Source of the DNA: BRH-c25 sp041690515
Lineage (GTDB): Bacteria; Bacillota; Clostridia; Lutisporales; Lutisporaceae
Direction: 5' to 3'
Length of the DNA stretch: 11,908 nucleotides
Assembly (NCBI GenBank): GCA_041690515.1
Contig: JAWLHF010000100.1
Location: 1-11,908, forward strand
Positions 1 to 5,667 of the stretch are shown piece by piece. Numbering within the stretch: the first letter of the stretch is position 1; each line of letters opens with the position of its first letter. Below the pieces are notes generated by a model. The model was not told the DNA's origin and did not search any database. It was given only the letters and a program-made list of their open reading frames with translations. A program made the translations under genes and the position numbers.

Positions 1-1263
1 CACTGTACCTATGTCTCCTATGAATACGTTCTCCCTGCTAACACCCATCTTCTCTGCCAATTGCCCATGCTGCTTAAGGTGTCTGTATTCCCCGTGGACT
101 GGTACGAAGAATTTAGGTTTCACCAGAGCCTGCAAAAGCTTCAGTTCTTCTTGATATGCATGGCCTGATACATGGATGTCTGCCAAAGACTCATATATTA
201 CATCGGCACCTTTTTTAAACAATTGGTTTATAACACGGGAAACAAGCTTTTCATTTCCCGGTATAGGTGTAGCTGAAATAACCACCCTGTCTCCAGGAAT
301 TATTGACACTTTGCGATGCTCAGAGGTAGACATACGTGCCAATGCTGACAGTGGCTCCCCCTGGCTCCCTGTTGTAAGTATCATTATCCTTTCATTAGGA
401 TATTTTTCTATCTGATCTACATCTATCATTACACCTTCGGGCATACTGATATAGCCCAGATCACATGCTACTCCAATAACATTAACCATGCTCCTGCCTA
501 TTACGGCAACCTTCCTGTTGAACATGACAGCTGCGTTTATTGCCTGCTGTATCCTATGGATATTCGATGCAAAGGTTGCAAGTATGACCCTCCCGCTGGC
601 GTTCCTGAAAAGCTCTATGAAGGTCGTTCCTACAGTGCTCTCTGACATTGTATAGCCAGGACGTTCAACATTGGTGCTGTCCGACATCAATACCAGTACA
701 CCCTGTTTCCCAAGCTCCGCAAATCTGTGCAGATCTATGATATCACCGTCAATGGGCTGATAGTCGATCTTGAAGTCGCCTGAATGCACCACTATGCCTA
801 CAGGGGTGTGAATAGCTATGGCAACAGAGTCAGCGATGCTATGACTGGTCTTGATAAACTCAGCCTCAAGCTCTCCTATTTTTACAGTGTCCTTTGGTTG
901 TACCGTTTTAAGCTCTACCATCGAGAGCAGACCGAATTCTCGAAGTTTGTTCTCCACAAGACCCAGAGTCAGTTTTGTTCCATAAACAGGAACATTTATC
1001 TGCGGAAGCACATATGGAAGTGCCCCTATGTGGTCCTCATGACCATGAGTCAGCAGTATAGCCTTGACTTTCTCCTTATTCTTCACCAGATATGTAACAT
1101 CTGGTATCACAAGGTCTATTCCGAGCATCTCTTCATCAGGAAATGCAAGGCCGCAGTCTATAACTACTATCGTGTCCTTATACTCGATGGCCGTCATGTT
1201 TTTTCCGATCTCATTCAGGCCTCCGAGAGGTATCAGTTTTAATTTTGCCTTACTTTTAGCCAC
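1..1263 (-). CDS. rnj: Ribonuclease J, N-terminal 421 codons (runs off window)
   Basis: Metallo-beta-lactamase/beta-CASP ribonuclease, known in Firmicutes to act as a 5'-3' exo- and endoribonuclease in cytoplasmic RNA maturation and decay. The reading frame is open from an in-frame TAA at 1323-1321 to the window edge. Visible from the chosen start: IPLGGLNEIGKN at about residues 11-22, the metal motif HGHEDH at 73-78, H141, D163 (SGD), the beta-CASP motif SGHA (H368) and PVHGE (H390). All expected zinc ligands up to that point are present. The family is usually about 550 residues, so roughly a quarter (C-terminal domain) is missing only because the window ends. I chose GTG at 1263-1261 because it gives the usual short basic N-terminus (MAKSKAKLK). 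AAAGGA lies 12 bases upstream, which is long, and TTG at 1284-1282 preceded by GGA is an alternative start. Confidence 0.95.
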   Translation of the reverse strand, partial: MAKSKAKLKLIPLGGLNEIGKNMTAIEYKDTIVVIDCGLAFPDEEMLGIDLVIPDVTYLVKNKEKVKAILLTHGHEDHIGALPYVLPQINVPVYGTKLTLGLVENKLREFGLLSMVELKTVQPKDTVKIGELEAEFIKTSHSIADSVAIAIHTPVGIVVHSGDFKIDYQPIDGDIIDLHRFAELGKQGVLVLMSDSTNVERPGYTMSESTVGTTFIELFRNASGRVILATFASNIHRIQQAINAAVMFNRKVAVIGRSMVNVIGVACDLGYISMPEGVMIDVDQIEKYPNERIMILTTGSQGEPLSALARMSTSEHRKVSIIPGDRVVISATPIPGNEKLVSRVINQLFKKGADVIYESLADIHVSGHAYQEELKLLQALVKPKFFVPVHGEYRHLKQHGQLAEKMGVSRENVFIGDIGTV

Positions 1264-1312
1264 TTTCTTAATCAATCCTTTCAATTTTTTTCCGATCCCG
1301 ATTAACAAAATA

Positions 1313-1341
1313 ATTATACTTTATTTTTTAATTTATGAAAA
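1313..1341 (-). promoter_or_regulatory. Candidate sigma-A promoter for RNase J
   Basis: On the minus strand TTTTCA (1341-1336) is followed by a 17-base A-rich spacer and a perfect TATAAT (1318-1313). Transcription would begin near 1306, just upstream of both possible start codons. The -35 matches 4 of 6 consensus bases. This is a by-eye call in A/T-rich DNA, so chance matches are likely. Confidence 0.45.
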
Positions 1342-1458
1342 GCAAGAAGATACAAGCCTATTCAGGAAATCCAAAAGCCTTCCCAAAATTAGCTCACCCG
1401 CTTTTATCATCACTTAACTATATTTTCGTCAAATCAACCCGTTTTTATAACGCATTAA

Positions 1459-1487
1459 AATATAGTGCAATTAAAATGATTCTTCAA
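1459..1487 (-). promoter_or_regulatory. Second candidate promoter upstream of RNase J
   Basis: Minus strand TTGAAG (1487-1482), 17-base spacer, TATATT (1464-1459). It would give a leader of about 190 bases before RNase J. It is plausible but competes with the closer candidate at 1313-1341. Confidence 0.3.
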
Positions 1488-1610
1488 GAGTACATCATTG
1501 TTTTGTTTTTTACTTTTTCTTATATGCGTTTCATCAAAGGCTTCCTTTTCAAAAATAATTCAATAAAGGCCTTTGATATAACGAACCTCATACTGACAGA
1601 TACATGTAAA

Positions 1611-1639
1611 ACGGTATTGCATATGATATGCAATACCGT
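1611..1639 (-). terminator. Terminator hairpin after fur
   Basis: A perfect inverted repeat with 14-base arms (ACGGTATTGCATAT and its complement) around a single central base starts 3 bases after the fur TAA. In RNA it would fold as a ~12-bp stem with a 5-base loop. On the minus strand it is followed by TTTTAC, a short U-tract. Position and shape fit intrinsic termination, although the U-tract is weak and the stem is unusually A/T-rich. Confidence 0.65.
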
Positions 1640-1642
1640 AAA

Positions 1643-2089
1643 TTAATTTCTGCAATTCTCACAGTAGCCGAAAAATTTTACGTTATGATTGTTTATTCTG
1701 AAATTGTACTTCTTCTCTATCCCAGCCTCAAGCTGTTCTAAAAGATCCTCCTCCACCTCTATCACCTTGTTGCAGCCGATACATATAAGGTGGTGGTGCT
1801 GGTGGTCCTCATTCTGGTGGTTCAGCTCGTATCTGCTTCTTCCGTCGTCAAAATTATGCTTGTAAACGAGCCCTACCTCATCAAACATCTGCATTGTCCT
1901 GTACACAGTAGCAAGACCTATGTCCGGGCATCTGTCCTTTACCAGGTCATATATCTCCTCTGCACTTAAATGCTTCCCCTCTGTCTCTAAAATGATATCG
2001 AGTATAGAACGTCTCTGGGGGGTCAACTTATACCCTTTTTCCTTAAGCTTTTCCCTCAAATAGTCGAATTCTCGCACCAATACTTTCAT
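1643..2089 (-). CDS. fur: Fur family ferric uptake regulator
   Basis: Cytoplasmic metal-responsive repressor of 148 residues, the normal size for Fur. The N-terminal winged helix has KLTPQRRSIL at 21-30 and the recognition helix GLATVYRTMQMF at 58-69. The C-terminal dimerisation domain has the metal cluster H96, H98-H100, and two structural-zinc CxxC pairs, C103/C106 and C143/C146. The residue after KVI is Glu111. At this position Fur proteins carry Glu, whereas peroxide sensor PerR carries the oxidation-promoting Asp, so Fur is favoured over PerR; Zur cannot be fully excluded. Lying downstream of feoA and feoB supports an iron role. An in-frame TGA sits two codons before the ATG, so the start must be here or a few codons in. 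GAAGGAAG lies only about 2 bases before the ATG, and the TTG/GTG at codons 4-5 would have better spacing. Confidence 0.93.
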   Translation of the reverse strand: MKVLVREFDYLREKLKEKGYKLTPQRRSILDIILETEGKHLSAEEIYDLVKDRCPDIGLATVYRTMQMFDEVGLVYKHNFDDGRSRYELNHQNEDHQHHHLICIGCNKVIEVEEDLLEQLEAGIEKKYNFRINNHNVKFFGYCENCRN

Positions 2090-2105
2090 CTTCCTTCATA
2101 AAACT

Positions 2106-2159
2106 TGTTACTGTCAGGACTCCCCATCAGTGAGAGAACATGCGGAGTACTGCATAACA
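2106..2159 (-). promoter_or_regulatory. Predicted structured leader of fur mRNA
   Basis: The arms TGTTACTGTCAGGACTCC (2106-2123) and GGAGTACTGCATAACA (2144-2159) pair as an interrupted stem: TGTTA/TAACA, CAG/CTG and ACTCC/GGAGT, separated by mismatches. The loop is about 20 bases. It ends about 9 bases before the fur ribosome binding site. This was found by eye and no folding energy was calculated. Confidence 0.35.
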
Positions 2160-2210
2160 GAAACAGCTGTGGGATTTTCTGAAAATATTTCCACCTTTAT
2201 TACTCACTTT

Positions 2211-2239
2211 ATATTATTATCTTATATACATTTTGTCAA
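2211..2239 (-). promoter_or_regulatory. Candidate promoter for fur
   Basis: A perfect -35 TTGACA (2239-2234) with a 17-base spacer to TAATAT (2216-2211) on the minus strand. Transcription would begin near 2204, giving a fur leader of about 115 bases. The spacer/-10 region contains GATAATAAT, half of a Fur-box-like sequence, but there is no convincing full operator. This could let fur be expressed independently of the feo operon. Confidence 0.45.
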
Positions 2240-2253
2240 CTCTATATTTCACA

Positions 2254-2436
2254 CTAAGAATTTTCTTGGTTAAAATCTGTCTTTTCTTTTTTCATGGCTG
2301 CTTCAGAACACTTCAGGCAATTTCCCGAGCAGGACATACTGCACTGTACTATCGTTCCGCATCTAGGGCATCTTCCGTATTCCTTCAGCATATATCCGCA
2401 TTTGCTGCACTTTAAACTCTCTTTTATATCAGCCAT
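2254..2436 (-). CDS. Feo-linked cysteine-rich small protein (60 aa), function unknown
   Basis: A 60-residue protein with eight cysteines: C10, C13, C23, C26, C32, C36, C40 and C43. The first two pairs (CSKC and CPRC, each followed by Gly) look like a zinc ribbon; the rest form a second tight group, CSMSCSGNCLKC. No membrane segment is visible, and the C-terminus is short and charged. The ATG (2436-2434) lies inside the last codons of feoB, and feoB's TAA ends at 2424, so the genes overlap by 13 bases. AGGAGG sits 9 bases upstream. This indicates translational coupling with feoB. Clostridial feo loci often end in a small Cys-rich FeoB-associated membrane protein, and enterobacteria have FeoC with clustered cysteines. 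This protein lacks the membrane helix of the first and the winged-helix size of the second, so I do not assign it to either. A metal-binding (Zn or Fe-S) accessory role in ferrous iron uptake is inference. A longer frame from 2544 exists but would overlap feoB by 121 bases. Confidence 0.82.
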   Translation of the reverse strand: MADIKESLKCSKCGYMLKEYGRCPRCGTIVQCSMSCSGNCLKCSEAAMKKEKTDFNQENS

Positions 2437-4268
2437 GCCACCAATCCTCCTGTGATAAATGCTACTGCAAAGCTTCCTAACCATATAAGCAGCGCATCCT
2501 TTTTGCCTCTTTCCTTGAATATGACCAATATCGCAGCTATACATGGCACAAACAGTGTCATCACTATAAGGGAAACGAGCACCTGCTTTTGTGTCATTGC
2601 AATTGATGTGAGACCCGCAGCACCAAAGTCTCTCCTTATAATACCCATTATAAATGCAGTTGCTGTTTCAGGGGGAAGTCTTAACAGATTCTCCGTAATG
2701 GGCGACATCCAGCTCTGTATGCTGGCCAATGCATCAGTATATTCCAGTATGCTTATCAAAACAGCGCCGTAGATGAATAATGGCACAGCTTCCTTTAAGA
2801 ACATCACCGTCTTTTGGAAAGTCTTCTTCAGCACATTGCCAAGAAGCGGCATCCTGATTGTGGGAAGGTCAATAAGCAGCTTGGAACTCTCCCCTGGCAT
2901 CAGCTTGTTAAGCACAGTTCCTGCTATTACAAATACTGCAAGTATTACTACTCCGTATATCAGTACATATATCATATCCAATTCTGATATTAGTCCCATT
3001 ATTACACCCAGCTGTGCGGAACAGGGTATTGCCAGGCCTAATAGGATTGTAGCGATTATCTTCTCCCTCTTTGTCCCAAGTATCCTGGTAGTCATGGTAG
3101 CCATTGTGACACACCCAAAACCCAGTATTATCGGTATTATCGCCTTTCCGTTAAGTCCAATTGAAATGAGCATTCTATCCACCAGTGCCGCTATCCTCGG
3201 CAGATATCCACTGTCCTCAAGAAATGCCATTAACAAGTAAAATCCTATTATAAGCGGCAGCAAGAGGCCGATTATATACACAGGCACCATTGTAAGCACA
3301 CCGAATTCTCCAATCAATATTCTACCAAAAAAACTGCTTTCGTTTATAATAGGAGAAAGTAACGACAGGATAAAAGGCCTGTAAATGCCTTCCATAAGCG
3401 TTTCCTCTGTAAACCCTACCACTGTACCTGCAACAAAAATACCGATTATCTTGTACATGAGATATAAAGTCAGCGCCAGCATGGGAATCCCTGTAACAGG
3501 CTTCAGCATCCATCTGCCTAAGACTATACTGAAAGAAGCTCCTTTACTGCTCTCTTTCAAAATCTTATTGCAAATATCTTCAACAGCCTTACGCCTGTTA
3601 ATATAAATCTCATCACGCAAGCCTGCAGTATCCATCCCATACCTTTGTGCTATTATCTCATCATCTTCCAGTATCATCAAGGCTTCGGCCTCGTTACACC
3701 CGCATACTGAAATATTCCTTATCCTTTCGGCCAGCTTTCTATCCCTGATACCCTGCCTTGCTTCCGACAAAGACCGGAGCACATCTTCCATACCTTTTCC
3801 TTTTGATGCTGCAGTAGGAATTACTGGAACGCCCAATAATTGTTCAAGCTGTTCTACATCAATAGTAATACCATTTTTTTGCAGCTCGTCCATCATATTA
3901 AGAGCAACTATCACAGGCTTTCCCATATCTATCAGCTGTTTTGTCAGAAAAAGATCCCTGTCCAGATGAACACTATCAACTACGTTCAGTATCAGATCCC
4001 CTTGCAATATAACATCTCTTGCAACAGTCTCCTCATCATTAAATGAGGATACTCCATAGACTCCGGGAGTATCCATAACCGTAAAATCCTTATATTTACC
4101 TGTACTTATATCGACTGTAGTACCCGGAAAATTCGAAACATCCACATAAATACCGGTCAGATAGTTGAAAAATATTGATTTTCCTACATTGGGATTTCCT
4201 ACAAGTATAAGTTTTTTTTCTTTTATATTGTTGTAATCTACATTTATACTATTATGGCAACTGCTCAT
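2424..4268 (-). CDS. feoB: FeoB-family ferrous iron transporter, short divergent form
   Basis: Inner-membrane GTPase-coupled Fe(II) importer of 614 residues; many FeoB proteins are 650-780. The N-terminal G domain has G1 GNPNVGKS (24-31), G2 PGTT (48-51), G3 DTPG (66-69) and G4 NMMD (124-127). A GDI-like helical region spans about 165-245. The membrane core (about 255-614) has hydrophobic segments near 262-282, 325-350, 375-385, 402-427, 433-452, 490-508, 565-584 and 592-613, and the FeoB signature FLEDSGYLPRIA (349-360). The core differs from the familiar GFGCNxPA motif: it reads GFGCVTMATMTTR (383-395), then IPCSAQLGV (414-422) and RRDFGAAGL (545-553). I recognise this as a distinct FeoB-like branch, but substrate specificity cannot be read from it. 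AAAGGA lies 10 bases before the ATG. It follows feoA by 58 bases and overlaps the Cys-rich gene downstream. Confidence 0.93.
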   Translation of the reverse strand: MSSCHNSINVDYNNIKEKKLILVGNPNVGKSIFFNYLTGIYVDVSNFPGTTVDISTGKYKDFTVMDTPGVYGVSSFNDEETVARDVILQGDLILNVVDSVHLDRDLFLTKQLIDMGKPVIVALNMMDELQKNGITIDVEQLEQLLGVPVIPTAASKGKGMEDVLRSLSEARQGIRDRKLAERIRNISVCGCNEAEALMILEDDEIIAQRYGMDTAGLRDEIYINRRKAVEDICNKILKESSKGASFSIVLGRWMLKPVTGIPMLALTLYLMYKIIGIFVAGTVVGFTEETLMEGIYRPFILSLLSPIINESSFFGRILIGEFGVLTMVPVYIIGLLLPLIIGFYLLMAFLEDSGYLPRIAALVDRMLISIGLNGKAIIPIILGFGCVTMATMTTRILGTKREKIIATILLGLAIPCSAQLGVIMGLISELDMIYVLIYGVVILAVFVIAGTVLNKLMPGESSKLLIDLPTIRMPLLGNVLKKTFQKTVMFLKEAVPLFIYGAVLISILEYTDALASIQSWMSPITENLLRLPPETATAFIMGIIRRDFGAAGLTSIAMTQKQVLVSLIVMTLFVPCIAAILVIFKERGKKDALLIWLGSFAVAFITGGLVAWLI

Positions 4269-4326
4269 TATCTTTAATTCCTTTCATCACTTCAGTCCTT
4301 TATACAACCACATCAAACAAAGTATA

Positions 4327-4545
4327 TTAAACCCCTTCAACCTCTATATCCTCTGCCAGTCCTCTTCCCACAGCCAGCTCCTGCAGCCTGTTCTGAAGTA
4401 TGATAGGCCCTCCTGGCAGTATTTCACTGCATAAAAATGTCGCACCTTCATATATTCCTATCCTGATGGCTTGTGTCTTCAAGTCTGCATTGTCTATTTT
4501 CATTATCCTGACTCTGTTTCCCCGCTTAACCTTATCCAGTGTCAT
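4327..4545 (-). CDS. feoA: FeoA, SH3-like Feo accessory protein
   Basis: A 72-residue cytoplasmic protein with the FeoA/SH3-like fold pattern: an N-terminal MTLDKVKRGNRVRIMKI strand region, a middle segment (AIRIGIYEGATF, 27-38) corresponding to the family's R.x.GxxxG turn, and a C-terminal LAVGRGLAEDIEVE. FeoA is known to be needed for FeoB function, probably through the FeoB G domain. Length is normal for the family. GGAGG lies 7 bases before the ATG. It is the first gene after the Fur-box promoter and is followed by feoB. Confidence 0.93.
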   Translation of the reverse strand: MTLDKVKRGNRVRIMKIDNADLKTQAIRIGIYEGATFLCSEILPGGPIILQNRLQELAVGRGLAEDIEVEGV

Positions 4546-4564
4546 ATCGTTTCCTCCAGTCTAA

Positions 4565-4581
4565 TTGATATCCGTTCTCAA
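4565..4581. promoter_or_regulatory. Second Fur-box-like operator, downstream of feoA start site
   Basis: The 17-base imperfect palindrome TTGATATCCGTTCTCAA keeps the TTGA/TCAA ends and several inner bases of the stronger box at 4609-4625, but diverges in the centre. It would cover about +10 to +26 of the feoA transcript. Its centre is 44 bases from the first box. It is weaker evidence than the first box, but its location is what a double-operator repressor would use. Confidence 0.5.
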
Positions 4582-4596
4582 TATGTCTACAATATA

Positions 4597-4625
4597 ATGA
4601 TATACTTATTGAGAATGATTGTCAA
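4597..4625 (-). promoter_or_regulatory. feoA promoter
   Basis: On the minus strand a perfect -35 TTGACA (4625-4620), an exact 17-base spacer, and -10 TATCAT (4602-4597, 5 of 6). The start would be near 4590, giving a feoA leader of about 45 bases. The -35 and part of the spacer lie within the Fur box. Confidence 0.8.
4609..4625. promoter_or_regulatory. Fur box over feoA -35
   Basis: TTGAGAATGATTGTCAA is a near-perfect palindrome. Its 15-base core (4610-4624) matches the 7-1-7 Fur consensus TGATAATNATTATCA at 12 of 14 defined positions. It covers the -35 hexamer of feoA, so Fur binding would block RNA polymerase. Confidence 0.82.
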
Positions 4626-4671
4626 TGGCATTTAGCGTGGAGGAGCATATTTTATTCTGCAAAAATTAAAT

Positions 4672-4694
4672 GAAGCCGGTATTTCACCGGCTTC
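4672..4694 (-). terminator. Intrinsic terminator after the DUF1292 gene
   Basis: A perfect 9-bp stem GAAGCCGGT/ACCGGCTTC with a 5-base loop lies 8 bases after the DUF1292 stop. On the minus strand it is followed by ATTTAATTTTT. It separates the housekeeping genes from the iron operon. Confidence 0.88.
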
Positions 4695-4702
4695 TTAATT
4701 TC

Positions 4703-4984
4703 CTAATTCGATTCTTCCCTCACCAATTCTTCATATGCTTCAATGACCATGTTGAGTTCTTGTTCCTCATCTATTCCTATGAGTATATCCTCTCCGTTTT
4801 CATCCTGCTCAATCCTGAGAACATATGCCTCATCCACTTCTTCTGCTTCAGGATCTCTGGTATCATCCCTCGGCAGCAATATTGCATATTCGTTCTCATC
4901 TACCTCTAAAGTAGCAACAACCTCAAACTCAGTTTCGTTGCCATCTTCATCGTAGAGCATGATTATGTCCATTTCATCACTCAT
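4703..4984 (-). CDS. DUF1292 (UPF0473/YrzB-like) protein
   Basis: A very acidic 93-residue cytoplasmic protein; the N-terminal half MDIIMLYDEDGNETEFEVV is typical of DUF1292, with a charged EEVDEAYVLRIEQDENGED segment in the middle. Family members lie beside ruvX and ireB in many Firmicutes, as here, but have no established biochemical function. I chose ATG 4984-4982 because AGGTGA lies 8 bases upstream and the length matches the family. A longer frame from 5032 adds 16 residues without a ribosome binding site or family match. It has its own promoter at 5086-5114 and a terminator immediately after. Confidence 0.88.
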   Translation of the reverse strand: MSDEMDIIMLYDEDGNETEFEVVATLEVDENEYAILLPRDDTRDPEAEEVDEAYVLRIEQDENGEDILIGIDEEQELNMVIEAYEELVREESN

Positions 4985-5085
4985 TATATACTTCACCTCA
5001 AATCTTAATATGTGTAATTCACTAAGCTCCAAAATAATAATTTCGTACGTGAACTTAATGCTTTACCTGCAATCTTGCTAAAGCT

Positions 5086-5114
5086 ATTTTATCCCAACGA
5101 CCATATTGTGTCAA
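5086..5114 (-). promoter_or_regulatory. Promoter for the DUF1292 gene
   Basis: Minus-strand TTGACA (5114-5109), exact 17-base spacer, TAAAAT (5091-5086, 5 of 6). It lies in the 160-base gap after ruvX. Transcription would start near 5079, leaving a leader of about 95 bases. No terminator was seen between ruvX and this promoter, so readthrough is also possible. Confidence 0.65.
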
Positions 5115-5144
5115 TAAGGCCGGAGCCATATACTTATATTACAG

Positions 5145-5567
5145 TTACGGCAGTTTTTTCATGTTATCAAGATAGCCCTGCAATATCAGCACTGCAGCCA
5201 GCTTATCAATTACTTTTTTTCTGTCTTTTCTTCTTACATCGGCTTCAATCAGTGTTCTTTCCGCCGCACAGGTAGTAAGCCTTTCATCCCAAAGCTCTAT
5301 TTCCAGGTCTGGGAATCTCTCTTTAAGCAGTTCTGAAAATTCTATTGTTTTTTCTCCTCTCGGACCAACAGTGTTGTTCATATTCTTTGGAAATCCGATA
5401 ACTATTCTTTTAATATCTTTCTCACAAATAATGTTTTTTAAACTATCAATATCATAATTTAAGCTTTTTCTTCTTATTGTGGTTATTCCATGGGCTATCA
5501 TGCCCAATTCATCACTTACAGCCACACCTATTGTCACATCTCCCAGATCCAAACCCATTATCCTCAT
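5145..5567 (-). CDS. ruvX: YqgF/RuvX family putative Holliday junction resolvase / pre-16S rRNA nuclease
   Basis: A 140-residue RNase H-fold protein, full length for the family. Visible motifs are GLDLGDVTIGVAVSD (5-19, catalytic D7), VIGFPKNMNNTVGPR (56-70), WDERLTT (93-99) and the C-terminal DKLAAVLILQGYLD (121-134, acidic D121), which together give the expected acidic active site. In E. coli the homologue YqgF takes part in 16S rRNA 5' maturation; resolvase activity has also been proposed. AAGGAG lies 7 bases before the ATG. It follows the aldo/keto reductase by 100 bases with no clear terminator; a weak hairpin (5592-5610) sits just before its ribosome binding site. Confidence 0.94.
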   Translation of the reverse strand: MRIMGLDLGDVTIGVAVSDELGMIAHGITTIRRKSLNYDIDSLKNIICEKDIKRIVIGFPKNMNNTVGPRGEKTIEFSELLKERFPDLEIELWDERLTTCAAERTLIEADVRRKDRKKVIDKLAAVLILQGYLDNMKKLP

Positions 5568-5591
5568 ACTATTTCTCCTTTGTTTATTTTC

Positions 5592-5610
5592 ACCGCATGC
5601 TTCGTGCAGT
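5592..5610 (-). other. Small hairpin in the ruvX leader
   Basis: ACCGCA (5592-5597) pairs with TGCAGT (5605-5610) on the RNA strand as a 6-bp stem with one G-U pair and a 7-base loop. TGTTT/AAACA outside it (5581-5585, 5611-5615) could extend it. There is no T-tract, so it is not a convincing terminator. Confidence 0.25.
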
Positions 5611-5667
5611 AAACAGCACCTTGATTCTTTATCCGCCGTTAATATTCACTTACTCTATAAAATTACT

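Larger units (their letters stand above)
1264..1642. other. 379-base A/T-rich intergenic region between fur and RNase J
   Basis: No credible gene is present: short open frames on either strand lack a ribosome binding site. It holds the fur terminator hairpin (1611-1639), two candidate RNase J promoters (1459-1487, 1313-1341), and a 9-base inverted repeat ATCAAAGGC/GCCTTTGAT (1533-1541 and 1569-1577). The inverted repeat has no T-tract and its purpose is unknown. Confidence 0.6.

Noticed and set aside
784..1242. Plus-strand open frame of 152 codons
   Set aside because: It lies antisense within the RNase J gene, whose metal-binding motifs are intact; the plus-strand product has no recognisable domain.
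1611..1639. Palindrome after fur as a Fur or PerR operator
   Set aside because: It does not match TGATAATNATTATCA or TTATAATNATTATAA, and it sits at the 3' end of fur where a terminator is expected.
1335..1646. Plus-strand open frame of 103 codons in the fur-RNase J gap
   Set aside because: No ribosome binding site, composition like untranslated A/T-rich DNA, and it runs through the terminator hairpin and into the fur stop.
1643..2089. PerR assignment for the Fur-family gene
   Set aside because: Glu rather than Asp follows KVI (residue 111), and the neighbourhood is ferrous iron uptake, not peroxide defence.
2204..2225. Fur/PerR box in the fur promoter
   Set aside because: Only a half-site (GATAATAAT) is recognisable; the other half is too degenerate in A/T-rich sequence.
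2254..2269. Inverted repeat at the end of the Cys-rich gene as a terminator
   Set aside because: The RNA-strand stem is only about 4 bp with a mismatch, and no T-tract follows.
2254..2544. 96-codon version of the Cys-rich gene starting inside feoB
   Set aside because: The extra 36 residues are out-of-frame feoB sequence without a ribosome binding site; ATG 2436 has AGGAGG at good spacing.
4703..5032. 109-codon version of the DUF1292 gene
   Set aside because: The extension lacks a Shine-Dalgarno and does not look like the family; ATG 4984 has AGGTGA and gives the usual length.
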